Shown here: in pieces, positions 31,268-44,418 of the stretch | How the letters are laid out: each line of letters opens with the position of its first letter | How positions within the stretch are numbered: the first letter of the stretch is position 1 | NCBI GenBank assembly: GCA_016213325.1 | Contig: JACRAY010000018.1 | Coordinates: 62,001-126,000, forward strand | Length of the DNA stretch: 64,000 nt | Direction: 5' to 3' | DNA from: Burkholderiales bacterium | GTDB lineage: Bacteria > Pseudomonadota > Gammaproteobacteria > Burkholderiales > Burkholderiaceae_C | Position numbers and translations under genes: made by a program | Notes under the pieces: generated by a model | Told to the model about the DNA's origin: nothing | Database searches by the model: none | What the model saw: the letters and a program-made list of their open reading frames with translations, nothing else

Positions 31268-31915
31268 CTAGCGGCGCGGGCGCCGCAAGGCGGCCAGGAT
31301 CAACGCTTCGGAATCCTTGCGGTTGCCGCGGCGAGCCGCGTCCAGCGCCGTCAGGCCCAGGTGGTTCTTCATGTGGACGTCGGCCCCGGCGTCCAGCAGC
31401 AGCTTCACGGCTTCGGGCGTGCCATAGTGCGCCGCCATCATCAGCGGCGTGCTGCCGTTGGGCGACTGCGCATCGATGAAGGCGTGGTGCTCCAGCAGCA
31501 ACTCCATGATCTTCAGGTGCCCGCCGGTGGCTGCGTAATGCAGAGGCGCCCAGCCCGGCTTGTTGACGTCGGCATCGCGCGCTACCAGCTTGCGCACGAG
31601 CTCGGTATGGCCTTTCAGCGCCGCCATCATCAGCGGACTCTCGTCCTGCGGCGTGCGCCATTCGATGCGCGTCTTCGGAAATTCGATCAGCACCTCGGCC
31701 ACCCTGGGGCTGCCTTCCTGCAGCGCGATGTACAGGCCGTGGACCCCCTTCGGGTCGACGCTGTTGGCATCGAAGCCGCGCGCCAGCAGCGCCGTCACGG
31801 ACGCCGGGTCGTCCTGGCGGATGGCGATGAACCAGTCCTCGTACGATCCGGCGTGGACCGCTGAAAACATAAACAGGGCATATAGATACCCAACTAACTT
31901 CAAGTAAATTTTCAT
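31268..31915 (-). CDS. Ankyrin repeat protein with signal peptide
   Basis: Multiple ankyrin repeats (GWAPLHYAATGGHLKIMELLLEHHA). Confidence 0.93.
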   Translation of the reverse strand: MKIYLKLVGYLYALFMFSAVHAGSYEDWFIAIRQDDPASVTALLARGFDANSVDPKGVHGLYIALQEGSPRVAEVLIEFPKTRIEWRTPQDESPLMMAALKGHTELVRKLVARDADVNKPGWAPLHYAATGGHLKIMELLLEHHAFIDAQSPNGSTPLMMAAHYGTPEAVKLLLDAGADVHMKNHLGLTALDAARRGNRKDSEALILAALRRPRR

Positions 31916-32718
31916 GATCGCACGCCCGCGAAAAGCCGCTCGAAGTTGTCGCTGGTGACCCGCCCTACCGCCTCGGCGCTCATGCCGCGCAGCTCGCCGA
32001 CCTGCCGGGCGACGTAGGGCACGTAGGCCGGGTTGTTGACCTTGCCGCGATACGGGACCGGTGCCAGGTAAGGGCTGTCGGTCTCGATCAGCAAGCGGTC
32101 GAGCGGGACGAAAGAGGCCACTTCACGCAGGTCGGCCGCGCTCTTGAACGTGAGGATCCCGGAAAACGAGATGTAGAAGCCCAGGTCGAGGGCCGCGCGC
32201 GCCACTTCCGCGGTCTCGGTGAAGCAGTGGAAGACCCCGCCGGCCGAGCCGGCCCGGCCGTCCTCGCCCTCTTCCTTCAGGATCGCGATGGTGTCGGCGG
32301 ACGAGGCGCGTGTGTGGATCACCAACGGCTTGCGCACCTGCTGCGCAGCGCGGATGTGGGTGCGAAACCGCTCGCGCTGCCACTCCATGTCGCCGATGCT
32401 GCGGCCGCCCTTGCGTTCTTCCATCTGGTAGTAGTCCAGCCCGGTTTCGCCGATGGCCACCACCCGGGGCCGGTGCGACAGTTCGACCAGCCTGGCGACG
32501 GTGGGTTCTTCGATGTCTTCGTTGTCCGGGTGCACGCCCACCGTGGCCCAGAAGTTGTCGTGCGCCATGGCCAGCGCATGGACCGACTCGAACTCTTCGA
32601 GCGTGGTGCAAATGCAAAGTGCCCGGTCGACCTGGGCCGCTTGCATGGCCTGGCGGATTTGCGGGAGCTGGGAGGCGAGCTCGGGAAAGCTCAGGTGGCA
32701 GTGGGAATCGACGTACAC
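31912..32718 (-). CDS. TatD family hydrolase
   Basis: DSHCHLSFPEL, IGETGLDYY, ETDSPYLAP. Confidence 0.95.
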   Translation of the reverse strand: MYVDSHCHLSFPELASQLPQIRQAMQAAQVDRALCICTTLEEFESVHALAMAHDNFWATVGVHPDNEDIEEPTVARLVELSHRPRVVAIGETGLDYYQMEERKGGRSIGDMEWQRERFRTHIRAAQQVRKPLVIHTRASSADTIAILKEEGEDGRAGSAGGVFHCFTETAEVARAALDLGFYISFSGILTFKSAADLREVASFVPLDRLLIETDSPYLAPVPYRGKVNNPAYVPYVARQVGELRGMSAEAVGRVTSDNFERLFAGVRS

Positions 32719-32739
32719 CCGGGCATGCTACACGGGGCG

Positions 32740-33102
32740 TCAGATCGTTTGGGTCGGGCGCTCCGATGCCAGGTGGCCGCCCAGGATTTCCTCGATCTTG
32801 ATCTTCAGCAGCTTGGACTTCTCATCCGTTGGGAAGCGAATGCCGACGCCCTGCGTGCGGTTGGCAGCGGCACGGGGCGGGGTGACCCAGGCCACCTTGC
32901 CGGCTACCGGGTAGCGCTGCGGGTCGTCCGGCAGCGACAGCAGCACGTAGACGTCGTCGCCCAGCCGGTACTCGCGCGTCGACGGGATGAAGACTCCGCC
33001 ATCGGCAAAGATCGGGATGTACGCGGCATACAGCGCCGCCTTCTCCTTGATGGCGAGCTGGATGACGCTGGGGCGGGGCGTGTTGGCGGCGGATGTGCTC
33101 AT
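32740..33102 (-). CDS. PilZ domain protein
   Basis: PilZ-like sequence with TQGVGIRF; between tatD and holB. Confidence 0.85.
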   Translation of the reverse strand: MSTSAANTPRPSVIQLAIKEKAALYAAYIPIFADGGVFIPSTREYRLGDDVYVLLSLPDDPQRYPVAGKVAWVTPPRAAANRTQGVGIRFPTDEKSKLLKIKIEEILGGHLASERPTQTI

Positions 33103-33109
33103 GGCAGGC

Positions 33110-34099
33110 TTACGCCCCCGAGTTTAGGGCGGCGCGGGCCCGGCTCACAAGCGATTCGAGGAACAGGCCGGCGTTGTACGGGTGCTCGACGGTTCTTGCC
33201 AACGTGGCAAGGTCGCGCGCCCACTGGGTGAGAGAGCCGACCGAGGCCGGCCGCGGCAGGTCGGCCGGCTGGAAGAAGCGCGGTTCGGCCCCGGCCCGCA
33301 CCGCCAGCACGTCGTGGCAGAGCTTCTGCAAAGCATCCACTGCCTCGGCGGGTGTCCAGTCGGCCACGGCAGACACATCGCCGCGCACCATCGCCTTGGG
33401 CAACAGCGACCACGCGCGCGGGTCACGCCCTGCGCGATGCAGCCGCAACGCGTCGGACGGCCGGCCCCCGGCCGCGCGCAGCAGCGCAGCGGCAGCATCC
33501 GGCGCGACGCCCTCTTCCTGCAGCCAGGCCAGCGCCTCGGCTTCGGCGGGCCACACCAGTGCATGCCCCAGGCAGCGGCTGCGGATGGTGGGCAGCAACT
33601 GGTGGGCCGACTCGGTGGCCAGCACGAACTGCGCGCCCCCGGGCGGTTCTTCCAGCGTCTTCAGCAGCGCATTGGCCGTCACGTGGTTCATGCGTTCGGC
33701 CGGGTACACCAGCACCGCCTTGCCGCGCGAGCGGCCGCTGGTGCGCTGGGTGAACTCGATGGCGTCGCGCAGCGCGTCGACGCGGATCTCCTTGCTGGCC
33801 TTGCGCTTCTTGTCGTCGATGTCGGCCTGCGCCTTCTCCCCCAGCGGCCAGCCGGTTTCGATCATCACCGTCTCCGGCATCAGCACGCACAGGTCGGTGT
33901 GCGCGCGGACCTCCACGGCGTGGCAGCTCTCGCAGTGGCCGCACGGGCCGTCGGCTCGCGGGTCGTCGCACAGCCAGGCCTGCGCGAGCGCAAGCCCCAG
34001 CTCGTACTGGCCCAGCCCCGAAGGGCCGTGCAGCAGCCAGGCATGCCCGCGCTGGGACAGCAGATCGCGCAACTGCGCAGCGATCCACGGGGCCCTCAT
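33110..34099 (-). CDS. holB: DNA polymerase III subunit delta'
   Basis: [26 protein letters not shown], zinc-binding Cys cluster, next to tmk. Confidence 0.93.
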   Translation of the reverse strand: MRAPWIAAQLRDLLSQRGHAWLLHGPSGLGQYELGLALAQAWLCDDPRADGPCGHCESCHAVEVRAHTDLCVLMPETVMIETGWPLGEKAQADIDDKKRKASKEIRVDALRDAIEFTQRTSGRSRGKAVLVYPAERMNHVTANALLKTLEEPPGGAQFVLATESAHQLLPTIRSRCLGHALVWPAEAEALAWLQEEGVAPDAAAALLRAAGGRPSDALRLHRAGRDPRAWSLLPKAMVRGDVSAVADWTPAEAVDALQKLCHDVLAVRAGAEPRFFQPADLPRPASVGSLTQWARDLATLARTVEHPYNAGLFLESLVSRARAALNSGA

Positions 34100-34728
34100 G
34101 CCAGCCAGCCTTTCGAGCGGACCGCAGCGGCCACGGCCTGTGCCACTTCCTCGCGCGGCGCAGCGGCGGCGATGCGCGCGAAGCGCGACGGGTCTTCGGC
34201 GGCGCGGCGCTCGTAGCCCGCCGCGACGCGGCGGAAGAACTCGGCCGGCTGCGACTCGAACTTGTCCGGCACGCGCGCCCCGGACAGCCGGGCTGCCGCC
34301 ACTTCAGGCGCGAGGTCGAACCACAGGGTGAGGTCGGGCTCGCGCAAGGTGGCCGCGCTCGTGTGCTGCACCCAGCGTTCCAGCTGCGCCAGCACGTCCC
34401 AGTCGAAGCCGCGGCCACCGCCCTGGTAGGCGAAGGTCGCATCGGTGAAGCGATCGCACAGCACCACGTCCGACCGTGCCAGCGCCGGCTCTATCACCTG
34501 CACCAGGTGGTCGCGCCGGGCCGCGAACATCACGAGCGCCTCGGTCAGCGGGTCCATCGGGTCGTTGAGCGCCAGTGCCCGCAGCTTCTCGGCCAGCGGC
34601 GTGCCGCCGGGCTCGCGCGTCAGCACCACGTGGCGTCCCGCCGCACGGAAAGCGCCCGCCAATGCATCGATGTGCGACGACTTGCCCGCGCCGTCGATGC
34701 CTTCGAAGCTGATGAAGAGCCCGGTCAT
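34096..34728 (-). CDS. tmk: Thymidylate kinase
   Basis: [19 protein letters not shown]...[15 protein letters not shown]. Confidence 0.97.
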   Translation of the reverse strand: MTGLFISFEGIDGAGKSSHIDALAGAFRAAGRHVVLTREPGGTPLAEKLRALALNDPMDPLTEALVMFAARRDHLVQVIEPALARSDVVLCDRFTDATFAYQGGGRGFDWDVLAQLERWVQHTSAATLREPDLTLWFDLAPEVAAARLSGARVPDKFESQPAEFFRRVAAGYERRAAEDPSRFARIAAAAPREEVAQAVAAAVRSKGWLA

Positions 34729-35732
34729 TGACCCCTCTGGTACTTGTTCACGGCCTTGTTGTGTTCGTCCAGCGTCTCGCTGAAGTGGCTGGTGCCGTCG
34801 CCCTTGGCCACGAAGTACAGGAACTTCGCCGGGGCGGGCTTCACGGCCGCCAGCAGCGACGCCTTGCCTGGCATCGAGATCGGCGTGGGCGGCAGCCCGG
34901 CCCGAGTGTAGGTGTTCCACGGCGTGTCGGCCTGCAGGTCCACCTTGCGCAGGTTGCCGTTGAAGGCTTCGCCCATGCCATAGATCACCGTCGGGTCGGT
35001 CTGCAGGGGCATGCCCGCCTTCAGGCGGTTGTTGAACACGGCCGCCACCAGCGTGCGGTCGGCGGCCTTGCCGGTTTCCTTCTCGATGATGCTGGCCAGG
35101 ACCAGGGCCTCGTCCGGCGTTTTGGCCACGGCATCCGGGGACTTCACGGCCCAGGCCGCCGCCAGGCGCTTGTCCATGGCTTGCAGCGCGCGCCTGAGCA
35201 CCCGCAGGTCGCTCGATCCCTTCGAATAGGTGTAGGTATCGGGAAAGAAGCGCCCTTCCGGGTGCACGCCCGGCCGCCCCAGCGCCTGCATCAGGGCCTC
35301 GTCCGTCATCTTGGCCGAGTCGGCCTTCAGCGCCTCGGACTTCGCCAGCGCGGCGCGCACCTGCCGGATGTTCCAGCCTTCGACCAGTGTCACGGCGCGC
35401 AGGCTCTCCTCGCCGCGCGCCAGCTTGGCCAGCAGGCGCAGCGGCGTGATGCCCGCCTCCAGCTCGTAGCTGCCGGCCTTGATGAGCTTGTCGTCGCCCG
35501 ACAGGCGAAACCATGCGTAAAGCAGGTCGGCATCGACCGCAACACCGGCATCGCGGACGGCCGCGGCCACGCTGCGCGGCAGGGTGCCCGGCTCGATCGA
35601 CAGGTCGACCGTGGGCGCGCGCAACTGCAACGGCTGGTTGAGCCACCAGACGAACCACCCCGCCACACCGGCCACGGCCAGGGCGGCGAGCAGGAAGACC
35701 TTGATCAGGAAACGCCGCACCGCGGTGATCAT
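34725..35732 (-). CDS. mltG: Endolytic transglycosylase MltG
   Basis: YceG/MltG family motif ([21 protein letters not shown]). Confidence 0.95.
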   Translation of the reverse strand: MITAVRRFLIKVFLLAALAVAGVAGWFVWWLNQPLQLRAPTVDLSIEPGTLPRSVAAAVRDAGVAVDADLLYAWFRLSGDDKLIKAGSYELEAGITPLRLLAKLARGEESLRAVTLVEGWNIRQVRAALAKSEALKADSAKMTDEALMQALGRPGVHPEGRFFPDTYTYSKGSSDLRVLRRALQAMDKRLAAAWAVKSPDAVAKTPDEALVLASIIEKETGKAADRTLVAAVFNNRLKAGMPLQTDPTVIYGMGEAFNGNLRKVDLQADTPWNTYTRAGLPPTPISMPGKASLLAAVKPAPAKFLYFVAKGDGTSHFSETLDEHNKAVNKYQRGQ

Positions 35733-35741
35733 AATTCAGCC

Positions 35742-36662
35742 ATGACATTCTTCGCCCTCGATGGCATCGCCCCCCTGCCCCACCTGGGCGTCATCCGCGT
35801 TGCCGGTGAAGAAGCCGCCAGCTTCCTGCACAACCAGCTGACGCAGGACTTCGCCCTGCTGGGCAGCGACCAGGCCCGGCTGGCGGCCTTCTGCACCGCC
35901 AAGGGCCGCATGCTCGCCAGCTTCATCGGCTTCAAGGCCGCCCCCGACCAGGTGTTGCTGGTCTGCAGCCGCGACCTGCTGCCTGCGACACTGAAGCGCC
36001 TGTCCATGTTCGTGCTGCGCACCAAGGCCAAGCTCAGCGACGCCACGGGCGAGCTGAAGCTGCTGGGCCTGGCGGGCGAAACCATGACGCGCCATGCCGG
36101 CGCCACGCCCACGCCGTGGAGCCGCCACGATGTGGCCGGCGGCTCGCTGGTCACGCTCTACCCCGCCGATGACCAGCCGCGCGGCCTGTGGGTGGGCACT
36201 GCCGATGCGGCCGGCCCCGGGGGCCCGCCGCTGGACACGGAGCTCTGGAACTGGGGCGAGGTCCGCAGTGCGGTCGCGACGCTGTCCGCGCCGGTGTCCG
36301 AAGCGTTCGTGCCGCAGATGTTGAATTACGAATCGGTGGGCGGCGTGAACTTCAAGAAGGGCTGCTATCCGGGCCAGGAGGTGGTGGCGCGCAGCCAGTT
36401 CCGCGGCACATTGAAGCGGCGCGGCTACCTGGTCCACGCCGACGCGGACCTGGCGCCGGGACAAGGCGTGTTCCACGAGTCGGATCCCGGACAACCCGCG
36501 GGGCTGGTCGTGCAGGCCGCGCGCTCGCCGGCCGGCGGCACCGACGCCATCGTCTCGATGCAGGTGTCGGCCGCGCAGGGCGGCCGCATCACGGCCGGCA
36601 GCGCCGAAGGCGCCACCGTCGAAATCCAGCAACTGCCCTACTTGCTGCTCGACGACATCTGA
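35742..36662 (+). CDS. ygfZ: Folate-binding protein YgfZ
   Basis: [12 protein letters not shown] motif. Confidence 0.95.
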   Translation: MTFFALDGIAPLPHLGVIRVAGEEAASFLHNQLTQDFALLGSDQARLAAFCTAKGRMLASFIGFKAAPDQVLLVCSRDLLPATLKRLSMFVLRTKAKLSDATGELKLLGLAGETMTRHAGATPTPWSRHDVAGGSLVTLYPADDQPRGLWVGTADAAGPGGPPLDTELWNWGEVRSAVATLSAPVSEAFVPQMLNYESVGGVNFKKGCYPGQEVVARSQFRGTLKRRGYLVHADADLAPGQGVFHESDPGQPAGLVVQAARSPAGGTDAIVSMQVSAAQGGRITAGSAEGATVEIQQLPYLLLDDI

Positions 36663-38734
36663 TACCCCAGCGCCTGGTGGTATTGCGGCGGGATCTGCGA
36701 GCGCATCGCCAGCCGCTGCTCGGGCGACATCTCGGCCAGCCCCCGGCGGAATGAGTCCAGCGCCTTCTGTTCGTCGCGCAGCTCGGTGGCGTAGTACGTG
36801 CCCAGCTGCACGTAGCCTTGCGCACGGGTGTTGGGCCACCTGGCCATGCGCACTTCCATCGTGCGCAACACCATCGCGGTGTCGCCCGCGCGCCAGGCGA
36901 GGATGAAGGCCGCATTGATCAGGTCGTAATCGTAGTTGCCCTGGGCCAGGGCTTCGTGGGCCAGCTGCAGCGCCTTGTCGGTCTTGCCGGCCCGCGCGAG
37001 CAGGATCACTTCGAGCGACTGCACGGCCGGCGCGCGCGGCTGGATGCTGCGCGCCTTCTCGAGGTAGGCCCACGCCTTGGCCGGGTCGCCGGTGGAGGCA
37101 TGGCCGCGCGCCGCATTGCAGAGGATCGCCACGATGTTCGGCCGCGACGACAGCACGCTTTCCCAGATCCAGGTGGCGTTGCGCCAGTCGCCCCAGCTCG
37201 CCAGTTCGTCCGCCACCAGCGGTGTGATCTTGCGGTAGTGCGGATTGATGGCCACGCCCTCGCGCAGCAGCGCCAGCATCTCGCGCCGGGCCGCAAACCA
37301 CTTCGGGTCGTTGGGCGTCCCGGACGCACTGATGGTGTAGGCGATGCGCGTGGCCTGCACGATCTTGCTTTCCGCTTCCACCGCGCGTTGGGTGATGAAG
37401 GCGGCCAGGGCGAGGCACAGGCCGGTGGCTGCCAGCGCGCCCTTCGCTATCAGCGGGGACCAGCGCAGCGGCTGGGCGGCTTCGGTCGCCGCCAGGATGG
37501 CCAGGCACAGCGCAAAGAGCGCGCCGGTGGCCGCCATGCGCCACGGAAAGCCGATGTTGCTGACGATGAAGAGCACCAGCAGGCTGGCGAGTGCCACCGC
37601 CCGCCATGGCAGGTCGCCGTCCTCCCTGCCCCCCGGCGCGCGCCAGGCACGCCATGCGCAGCGCAGCAGCCACGCCGACAGGGCGAGCAGGAAGGCCCAG
37701 CCCACCAGGCCGTATTCGGCAATGAGCTGCAGGAACTCGTTGTGCACGTAGTAGTCGGTTTCCAGCTGCGCGCCCGGTTCCTGGTACAGCGGCACGTCGT
37801 TTTCCCAGGCGCCGGCGCCCACGCCGCCGAGCGGCCGCGCCTCGATCACGCGCAGCGTCGCGCGCCACATCAGCATGCGCACGGCCAGCGAGCTGTCCGC
37901 CGGGTGGATCGATTGCGTGCGCTTGAACCCGCGCTCCAGTGCCGTGGTGCCCCGGCCCTCGGCGAGGATCTTGCCGTTGCCGCTGGGGATCAAGCCCAGC
38001 CCGGCGACGGTCGCCAGCAAGGTGGCTGCCGCCAGCACCCGCAGCCCGCGGCTCCAGCCGGCGATGGCCAGTTGCCCGCGGCAGCGCCATGCCAGCAAAG
38101 GCAGCACCACGAGGACCTGCACCCACAGGGCCAGCAGCGCCGCGCGGGTGCCCGTCATGAGGATGGCGACGATGACGAGCCCCAGGCTCGCTGCCAGCAG
38201 GCCGATGGCGGAACTGCGGCGCGCACGCGCCAGCAGCAACGCGCCGAACGGCAGCGTGCAGACCGCGAACTCCGCAAAGAAGTTGCGGTTGACGAAGGTC
38301 GACGCCGGCGGCGGCCCCTGCGCGAAGAAGCTCCATTCGGCCCAGAACTGCAGCGCGGCCCACAGCGATGCAACGGCGGCCCCTGCATGGATGCCCCATG
38401 CCAGCAGCGGCAGGTTCTTCTGCGACAGCGTATTCAGCCCTACCCAGAGGAGCACGGCAAACACGAACCAGCGCACGGCCTCGACGCCCGCCAGGTAAGC
38501 GTGCGACCAGGCCATGCTGCCCAGCGCGTACGCCATCAGGGCCAAAGGCAGCCACAGCACCGGGTGCCAGCGCAGCGGCTCGCGCCGGTTGCGCATTTGC
38601 CAGCACAGCAGGCCGGCTGCCAGCAAGGCCGAGAACGACACGATGATGGACTTCAGCGTGTCCTGCAACAGTTCCTCGTTGGGCCAGCCCAGCGCCGGCG
38701 CAAGGAACATCATCAGGGCCAGCAGCCAGGCCAT
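36638..38734 (-). CDS. O-antigen ligase / PglL-like oligosaccharyltransferase family protein
   Basis: Multiple TM segments, central Wzy_C-like domain, C-terminal TPR-like tail. Confidence 0.85.
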   Translation of the reverse strand: MAWLLALMMFLAPALGWPNEELLQDTLKSIIVSFSALLAAGLLCWQMRNRREPLRWHPVLWLPLALMAYALGSMAWSHAYLAGVEAVRWFVFAVLLWVGLNTLSQKNLPLLAWGIHAGAAVASLWAALQFWAEWSFFAQGPPPASTFVNRNFFAEFAVCTLPFGALLLARARRSSAIGLLAASLGLVIVAILMTGTRAALLALWVQVLVVLPLLAWRCRGQLAIAGWSRGLRVLAAATLLATVAGLGLIPSGNGKILAEGRGTTALERGFKRTQSIHPADSSLAVRMLMWRATLRVIEARPLGGVGAGAWENDVPLYQEPGAQLETDYYVHNEFLQLIAEYGLVGWAFLLALSAWLLRCAWRAWRAPGGREDGDLPWRAVALASLLVLFIVSNIGFPWRMAATGALFALCLAILAATEAAQPLRWSPLIAKGALAATGLCLALAAFITQRAVEAESKIVQATRIAYTISASGTPNDPKWFAARREMLALLREGVAINPHYRKITPLVADELASWGDWRNATWIWESVLSSRPNIVAILCNAARGHASTGDPAKAWAYLEKARSIQPRAPAVQSLEVILLARAGKTDKALQLAHEALAQGNYDYDLINAAFILAWRAGDTAMVLRTMEVRMARWPNTRAQGYVQLGTYYATELRDEQKALDSFRRGLAEMSPEQRLAMRSQIPPQYHQALGYQMSSSSK

Positions 38735-38740
38735 CCGGTG

Positions 38741-39613
38741 CTAGCGCGCCAGCGGCAGGGGGGCCGCCATTTCCTGGTGCGGGATGCCGGCCTCGACGAA
38801 AGGCGCGCCCTGCGGCAGGAAGCCGAGCCGCGCGTAGAAGGGCTGCGCGGTGCGCTGCGCATGCAGCACGATGCGCTGGTCGCCCCGCGCCTGGGCGGCC
38901 GCCGCCAGCGCTCGCAGCAACTGCTCGCCGACGCCGCCGCCGCGCATGGTGCGGTGCACCGCCATGCGCCCGATCTTCGAGACGCTGTCCTGGGCAGGCA
39001 GCAGGCGCCCGGTGCCGATGGCCAGGCCGAGCCGGTTGAATGCCACCGCGTGCAGCGCGACCGCATCCATGTCGTCCCACTCCAGGTCGTTGGGGATCTG
39101 CTGCTCTTCGACGAAAACCTGCTTGCGGATGCGGCTGGCCTCGGTGCCCAGCTCGCCCCAGGGGCCGCAGCGGACCTGCACCATGGGCTCACCCGCCTCG
39201 TAGCCCGTGAGCAGGTCGCGCAGCGCCTGCGGCACGGGTTTCGACGTCTGCGTGGCCGGGTCGGCGTACACGTAGATGGTTTCGCCGGTGATCAGCAACT
39301 GCTCGCCGCGGAAGATCGCGCCCTGGAACGCCATCGACGAATTGCCGATGCGCCCGCACTTCAGGGCCACGTCGAGGTCGTCCTCCATGCGGGCCGACGC
39401 GTGGAACTCCAGAGTGGCCTTCTTCACGTAGAGGTCGCCGCCCAGCTGCGCCATCGACTCGGCGTAGGGCATGGCGATCGCGCGCCAGTAGCCGGTGATG
39501 GCCGTGTCGAAGTACATCAGGTAGTGCGCGTTGAATACGATGTTCTGCATGTCCACCTCGGCCCAGCGCACCCTGAGCCTGTGGAAAAACCGGAAGTCGT
39601 CTCTCGTCGTCAT
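38741..39613 (-). CDS. Fusion: YbgC/FadM-like thioesterase + GNAT acetyltransferase
   Basis: RVRWAEVDMQNIVFNAHYLMYFD hotdog motif; C-terminal GNAT GRMAVHRTMRGGGVGEQLL. Confidence 0.88.
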   Translation of the reverse strand: MTTRDDFRFFHRLRVRWAEVDMQNIVFNAHYLMYFDTAITGYWRAIAMPYAESMAQLGGDLYVKKATLEFHASARMEDDLDVALKCGRIGNSSMAFQGAIFRGEQLLITGETIYVYADPATQTSKPVPQALRDLLTGYEAGEPMVQVRCGPWGELGTEASRIRKQVFVEEQQIPNDLEWDDMDAVALHAVAFNRLGLAIGTGRLLPAQDSVSKIGRMAVHRTMRGGGVGEQLLRALAAAAQARGDQRIVLHAQRTAQPFYARLGFLPQGAPFVEAGIPHQEMAAPLPLAR

Positions 39614-39656
39614 GTCGTAAAGTGCAAGCTTCAGCATCGTACAACGGCAGGCAGAC

Positions 39657-40793
39657 ATGGCATTCATCTACTACGTCACCCAGGTGCAGTTCGATTTCGG
39701 CGCGGTGAAGCTGCTGAAGCAGGAGTGCCAGCGCGTGGGCATCACCAAGCCGCTGATCGTCACCGACCCCGGCGTGAAGGCCGCGGGCGTGCTGCAGAAG
39801 GCGCTGGAAGCGCTGCAAGGCATGCCGTGCGCCGTGTTCGACCAGACGCCGTCCAACCCCACCGAAGCCGCGGTGCGCGCCGCCAGCGCCATCTACAAGG
39901 CCGAGCGCTGCGACGGCCTGATCGCCGTGGGCGGCGGCTCGGCGATCGACTGCGCCAAGGGCGTGGCCATCGCCGCCACGCACGAGGGCCCGCTCACGCT
40001 CTACGCCACCATCGAAGGCGGCTCACCCCGCATCACCGACAAGGCGGCGCCGCTGATCGCCGTGCCCACCACCAGCGGCACGGGCAGCGAAGTGGCGCGC
40101 GGCGCGATCATCATCGTGGACGACCACCGCAAGCTCGGCTTCCATTCGTGGCACCTGGTGCCCAAGACGGCCATCTGCGACCCCGAACTCACGCTCGGGC
40201 TGCCGCCCAAGCTCACCGCTGCAACGGGCATGGATGCCATCGCCCACTGCATGGAAACCTTCATGTCCGCGGCTTTCAACCCGCCGGCGGACGGCATCGC
40301 GCTGGACGGCCTGGAGCGGGGCTGGTCCAACATCGAGCGTGCGACCAGCAACGGGGCCGACCGCGAAGCGCGGTTCAACCTGATGAGCGCGTCGATGCAG
40401 GGCGCCATGGCGTTCCAGAAGGGCCTGGGCTGCGTGCACTCGCTCAGCCACAGCCTGGGAGGGGTCGACCCGCGGCTGCACCATGGCACGCTGAACGCGA
40501 TGTTCCTGCCGGCAGTCGTCAATTTCAACGCCACGTGCGAATCGGTCCGGCGCGACCGGCGCCTCGAGAAGATGGCGCATGCAATGGGCCTGTCTTCGGC
40601 CTCCGACATCGCGGAGGCGATCAGGGACATGAACCGGCGCCTGGGCCTGCCCTCGGGGCTGGCCGAGATGGGCGTGCAGCGCGACTGGTACGACAACATC
40701 ATCAAGGGTGCGCTGGCGGACCATTGCCACAAGACGAATCCGCGCGAAGCGAGTGCGGCGGACTACGAAGAGTTGCTCGCGGCTTCCATGTGA
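39657..40793 (+). CDS. Iron-containing alcohol dehydrogenase
   Basis: GGGSAIDCAKG, GVVHSLSHSLGG-like metal motif. Confidence 0.95.
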   Translation: MAFIYYVTQVQFDFGAVKLLKQECQRVGITKPLIVTDPGVKAAGVLQKALEALQGMPCAVFDQTPSNPTEAAVRAASAIYKAERCDGLIAVGGGSAIDCAKGVAIAATHEGPLTLYATIEGGSPRITDKAAPLIAVPTTSGTGSEVARGAIIIVDDHRKLGFHSWHLVPKTAICDPELTLGLPPKLTAATGMDAIAHCMETFMSAAFNPPADGIALDGLERGWSNIERATSNGADREARFNLMSASMQGAMAFQKGLGCVHSLSHSLGGVDPRLHHGTLNAMFLPAVVNFNATCESVRRDRRLEKMAHAMGLSSASDIAEAIRDMNRRLGLPSGLAEMGVQRDWYDNIIKGALADHCHKTNPREASAADYEELLAASM

Positions 40794-40806
40794 CTTGCTG
40801 GCACCC

Positions 40807-40872
40807 GTAGGCTGGGGTAACACCCCAGCTTTCCTGCACAGACCCTACCGCTGGGGTTGCACCCCAGCCTAC
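40807..40872. repeat. Double-hairpin repeat GTAGGCTGGGGT-aac-ACCCCAGC...GCTGGGGT-tgc-ACCCCAGCCTAC
   Basis: Two perfect 8-bp stems with 3-nt loops, nested in an outer inverted repeat; carries the patatin stop codon. Confidence 0.85.
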
Positions 40873-41930
40873 AGAGTTTCGATCCGGTCGGGTCTCTCCA
40901 GCCACTGCGCGAACTCGTCCGCCAGCTCCCTGCTCGCCGACACCGCACCGTTCCACGCGGCCATGCGCGCTTTCAAGTCGGTACCGTAGCGCGCGAAGTC
41001 CGTGCGGTCCGGCAGCTTCGCGTTCGGCAGCCGCGCCACCCACGCCGGGTCCGGCGCCAGCACCACCATGCGATCGAGGAAAGGCGTGGCGCGGTGCCGC
41101 CACTTGAAGCCCTTGTCCAGCCAGCCCGGCACCACCGCCTTCTGGAAGTGCGGGTACAGCACCAGCCCCTCGCTGCGGTAGTCCAGGTGCAGGTGGTAGT
41201 CGGTGATGCCGCCGTCCCAATAAGCGCCCGGCGGCGCACCCGGAATGTCGTGGATGGCCTGCAGCACGAACGGGATCGAGCAGCTGGCCTGCAGTGCTGC
41301 GTTGAAGTTGGCCTCGGTCAGTGCCACCTGCCGCGTGCGGTAGTCGGCCGTCGCGAACGGCAGCGCCGCTTGCGGCGTGGAAAACACCACGCGCTCCAGC
41401 CATGCGCCCATCGCCTTGCGATGCACCGTGTTGCTGAGGAAGGCACCCAGGTAGCCCAGCGGCGTGTGCAGCTTGTGCTCGCGCCCCAGCACGTGCCGTC
41501 CGCGCGAGGTCACGATATGCAGTCGGTAGCGCCTATGCCCCAGCACTTCGCCGATGCGGCCGCCGTAGAACGAGCGCAGGTTGTCGCCGAAGCGCTCGGA
41601 CACGTGTTCCAGCGTGGGCGACTTGCGGCCGGGCGGCAGCTCGTAGTCCTGCGCGATGTAGTCGCGCTCCAGCCGTTCGAAAGCCGTCGTGGCGTTCTCC
41701 AGGCAGGCCGTGGCCATGCGCCAGGCACCGATGGAAGCGCCGACCAGGTCGACCGGCTGTGACGATCGCGTGAGCCAGTCACCGAAGATGAAGCGGTCCA
41801 GCGGCCCGAGGATGAGGCCCTTGGGGCCGCCGGCCGCAGCGGGCACGATGCCGACGTCCACCGGCCTCAGGCCGTGCCGCTCGATGTGCTTGCGCGCCGC
41901 AGGCCCGGCGTAGATCCTCAATGCTTTCAC
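40869..41930 (-). CDS. Patatin-like phospholipase family protein
   Basis: GGPKGLILGPLDRF, GASIGAWR. Confidence 0.88.
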   Translation of the reverse strand: MKALRIYAGPAARKHIERHGLRPVDVGIVPAAAGGPKGLILGPLDRFIFGDWLTRSSQPVDLVGASIGAWRMATACLENATTAFERLERDYIAQDYELPPGRKSPTLEHVSERFGDNLRSFYGGRIGEVLGHRRYRLHIVTSRGRHVLGREHKLHTPLGYLGAFLSNTVHRKAMGAWLERVVFSTPQAALPFATADYRTRQVALTEANFNAALQASCSIPFVLQAIHDIPGAPPGAYWDGGITDYHLHLDYRSEGLVLYPHFQKAVVPGWLDKGFKWRHRATPFLDRMVVLAPDPAWVARLPNAKLPDRTDFARYGTDLKARMAAWNGAVSASRELADEFAQWLERPDRIETL

Positions 41931-41939
41931 CGGGAAATT

Positions 41940-41966
41940 GTAGGGTCGGCAGCTTTGCTGCCCACC

Positions 41967-41970
<4 letters not shown>
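41940..41970. repeat. Hairpin GTAGGGTcGGCAGC-TTT-GCTGCCcACCCTAC overlapping tex stop
   Basis: 13-bp inverted repeat interrupted by one C/C mismatch. Confidence 0.85.
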
Positions 41971-44273
<2,303 letters not shown>

Positions 44274-44418
44274 GGGTTTGTAACTGCGTCTGATGCCTTT
44301 CAAGAGGCAGGCGCGCGAGTTTGCCACAGCACGACGGACACGATGTCGGCGTGCGGTCCGACAGGCCCGCGCGCTGTGCTGCTGAGAATGGGTGACAGCC
44401 ATTCTAGGAGTCCATCCC

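Noticed and set aside
35736-39080. 1114-aa minus-strand ORF
   Set aside because: Out-of-frame shadow across the O-antigen ligase and antisense to ygfZ; no domain.
36818-40810. 1330-aa plus-strand ORF
   Set aside because: Antisense/shadow frame across several clearly coding genes; low-complexity Arg/Ala/Gly/His-rich composition typical of high-GC spurious ORFs.
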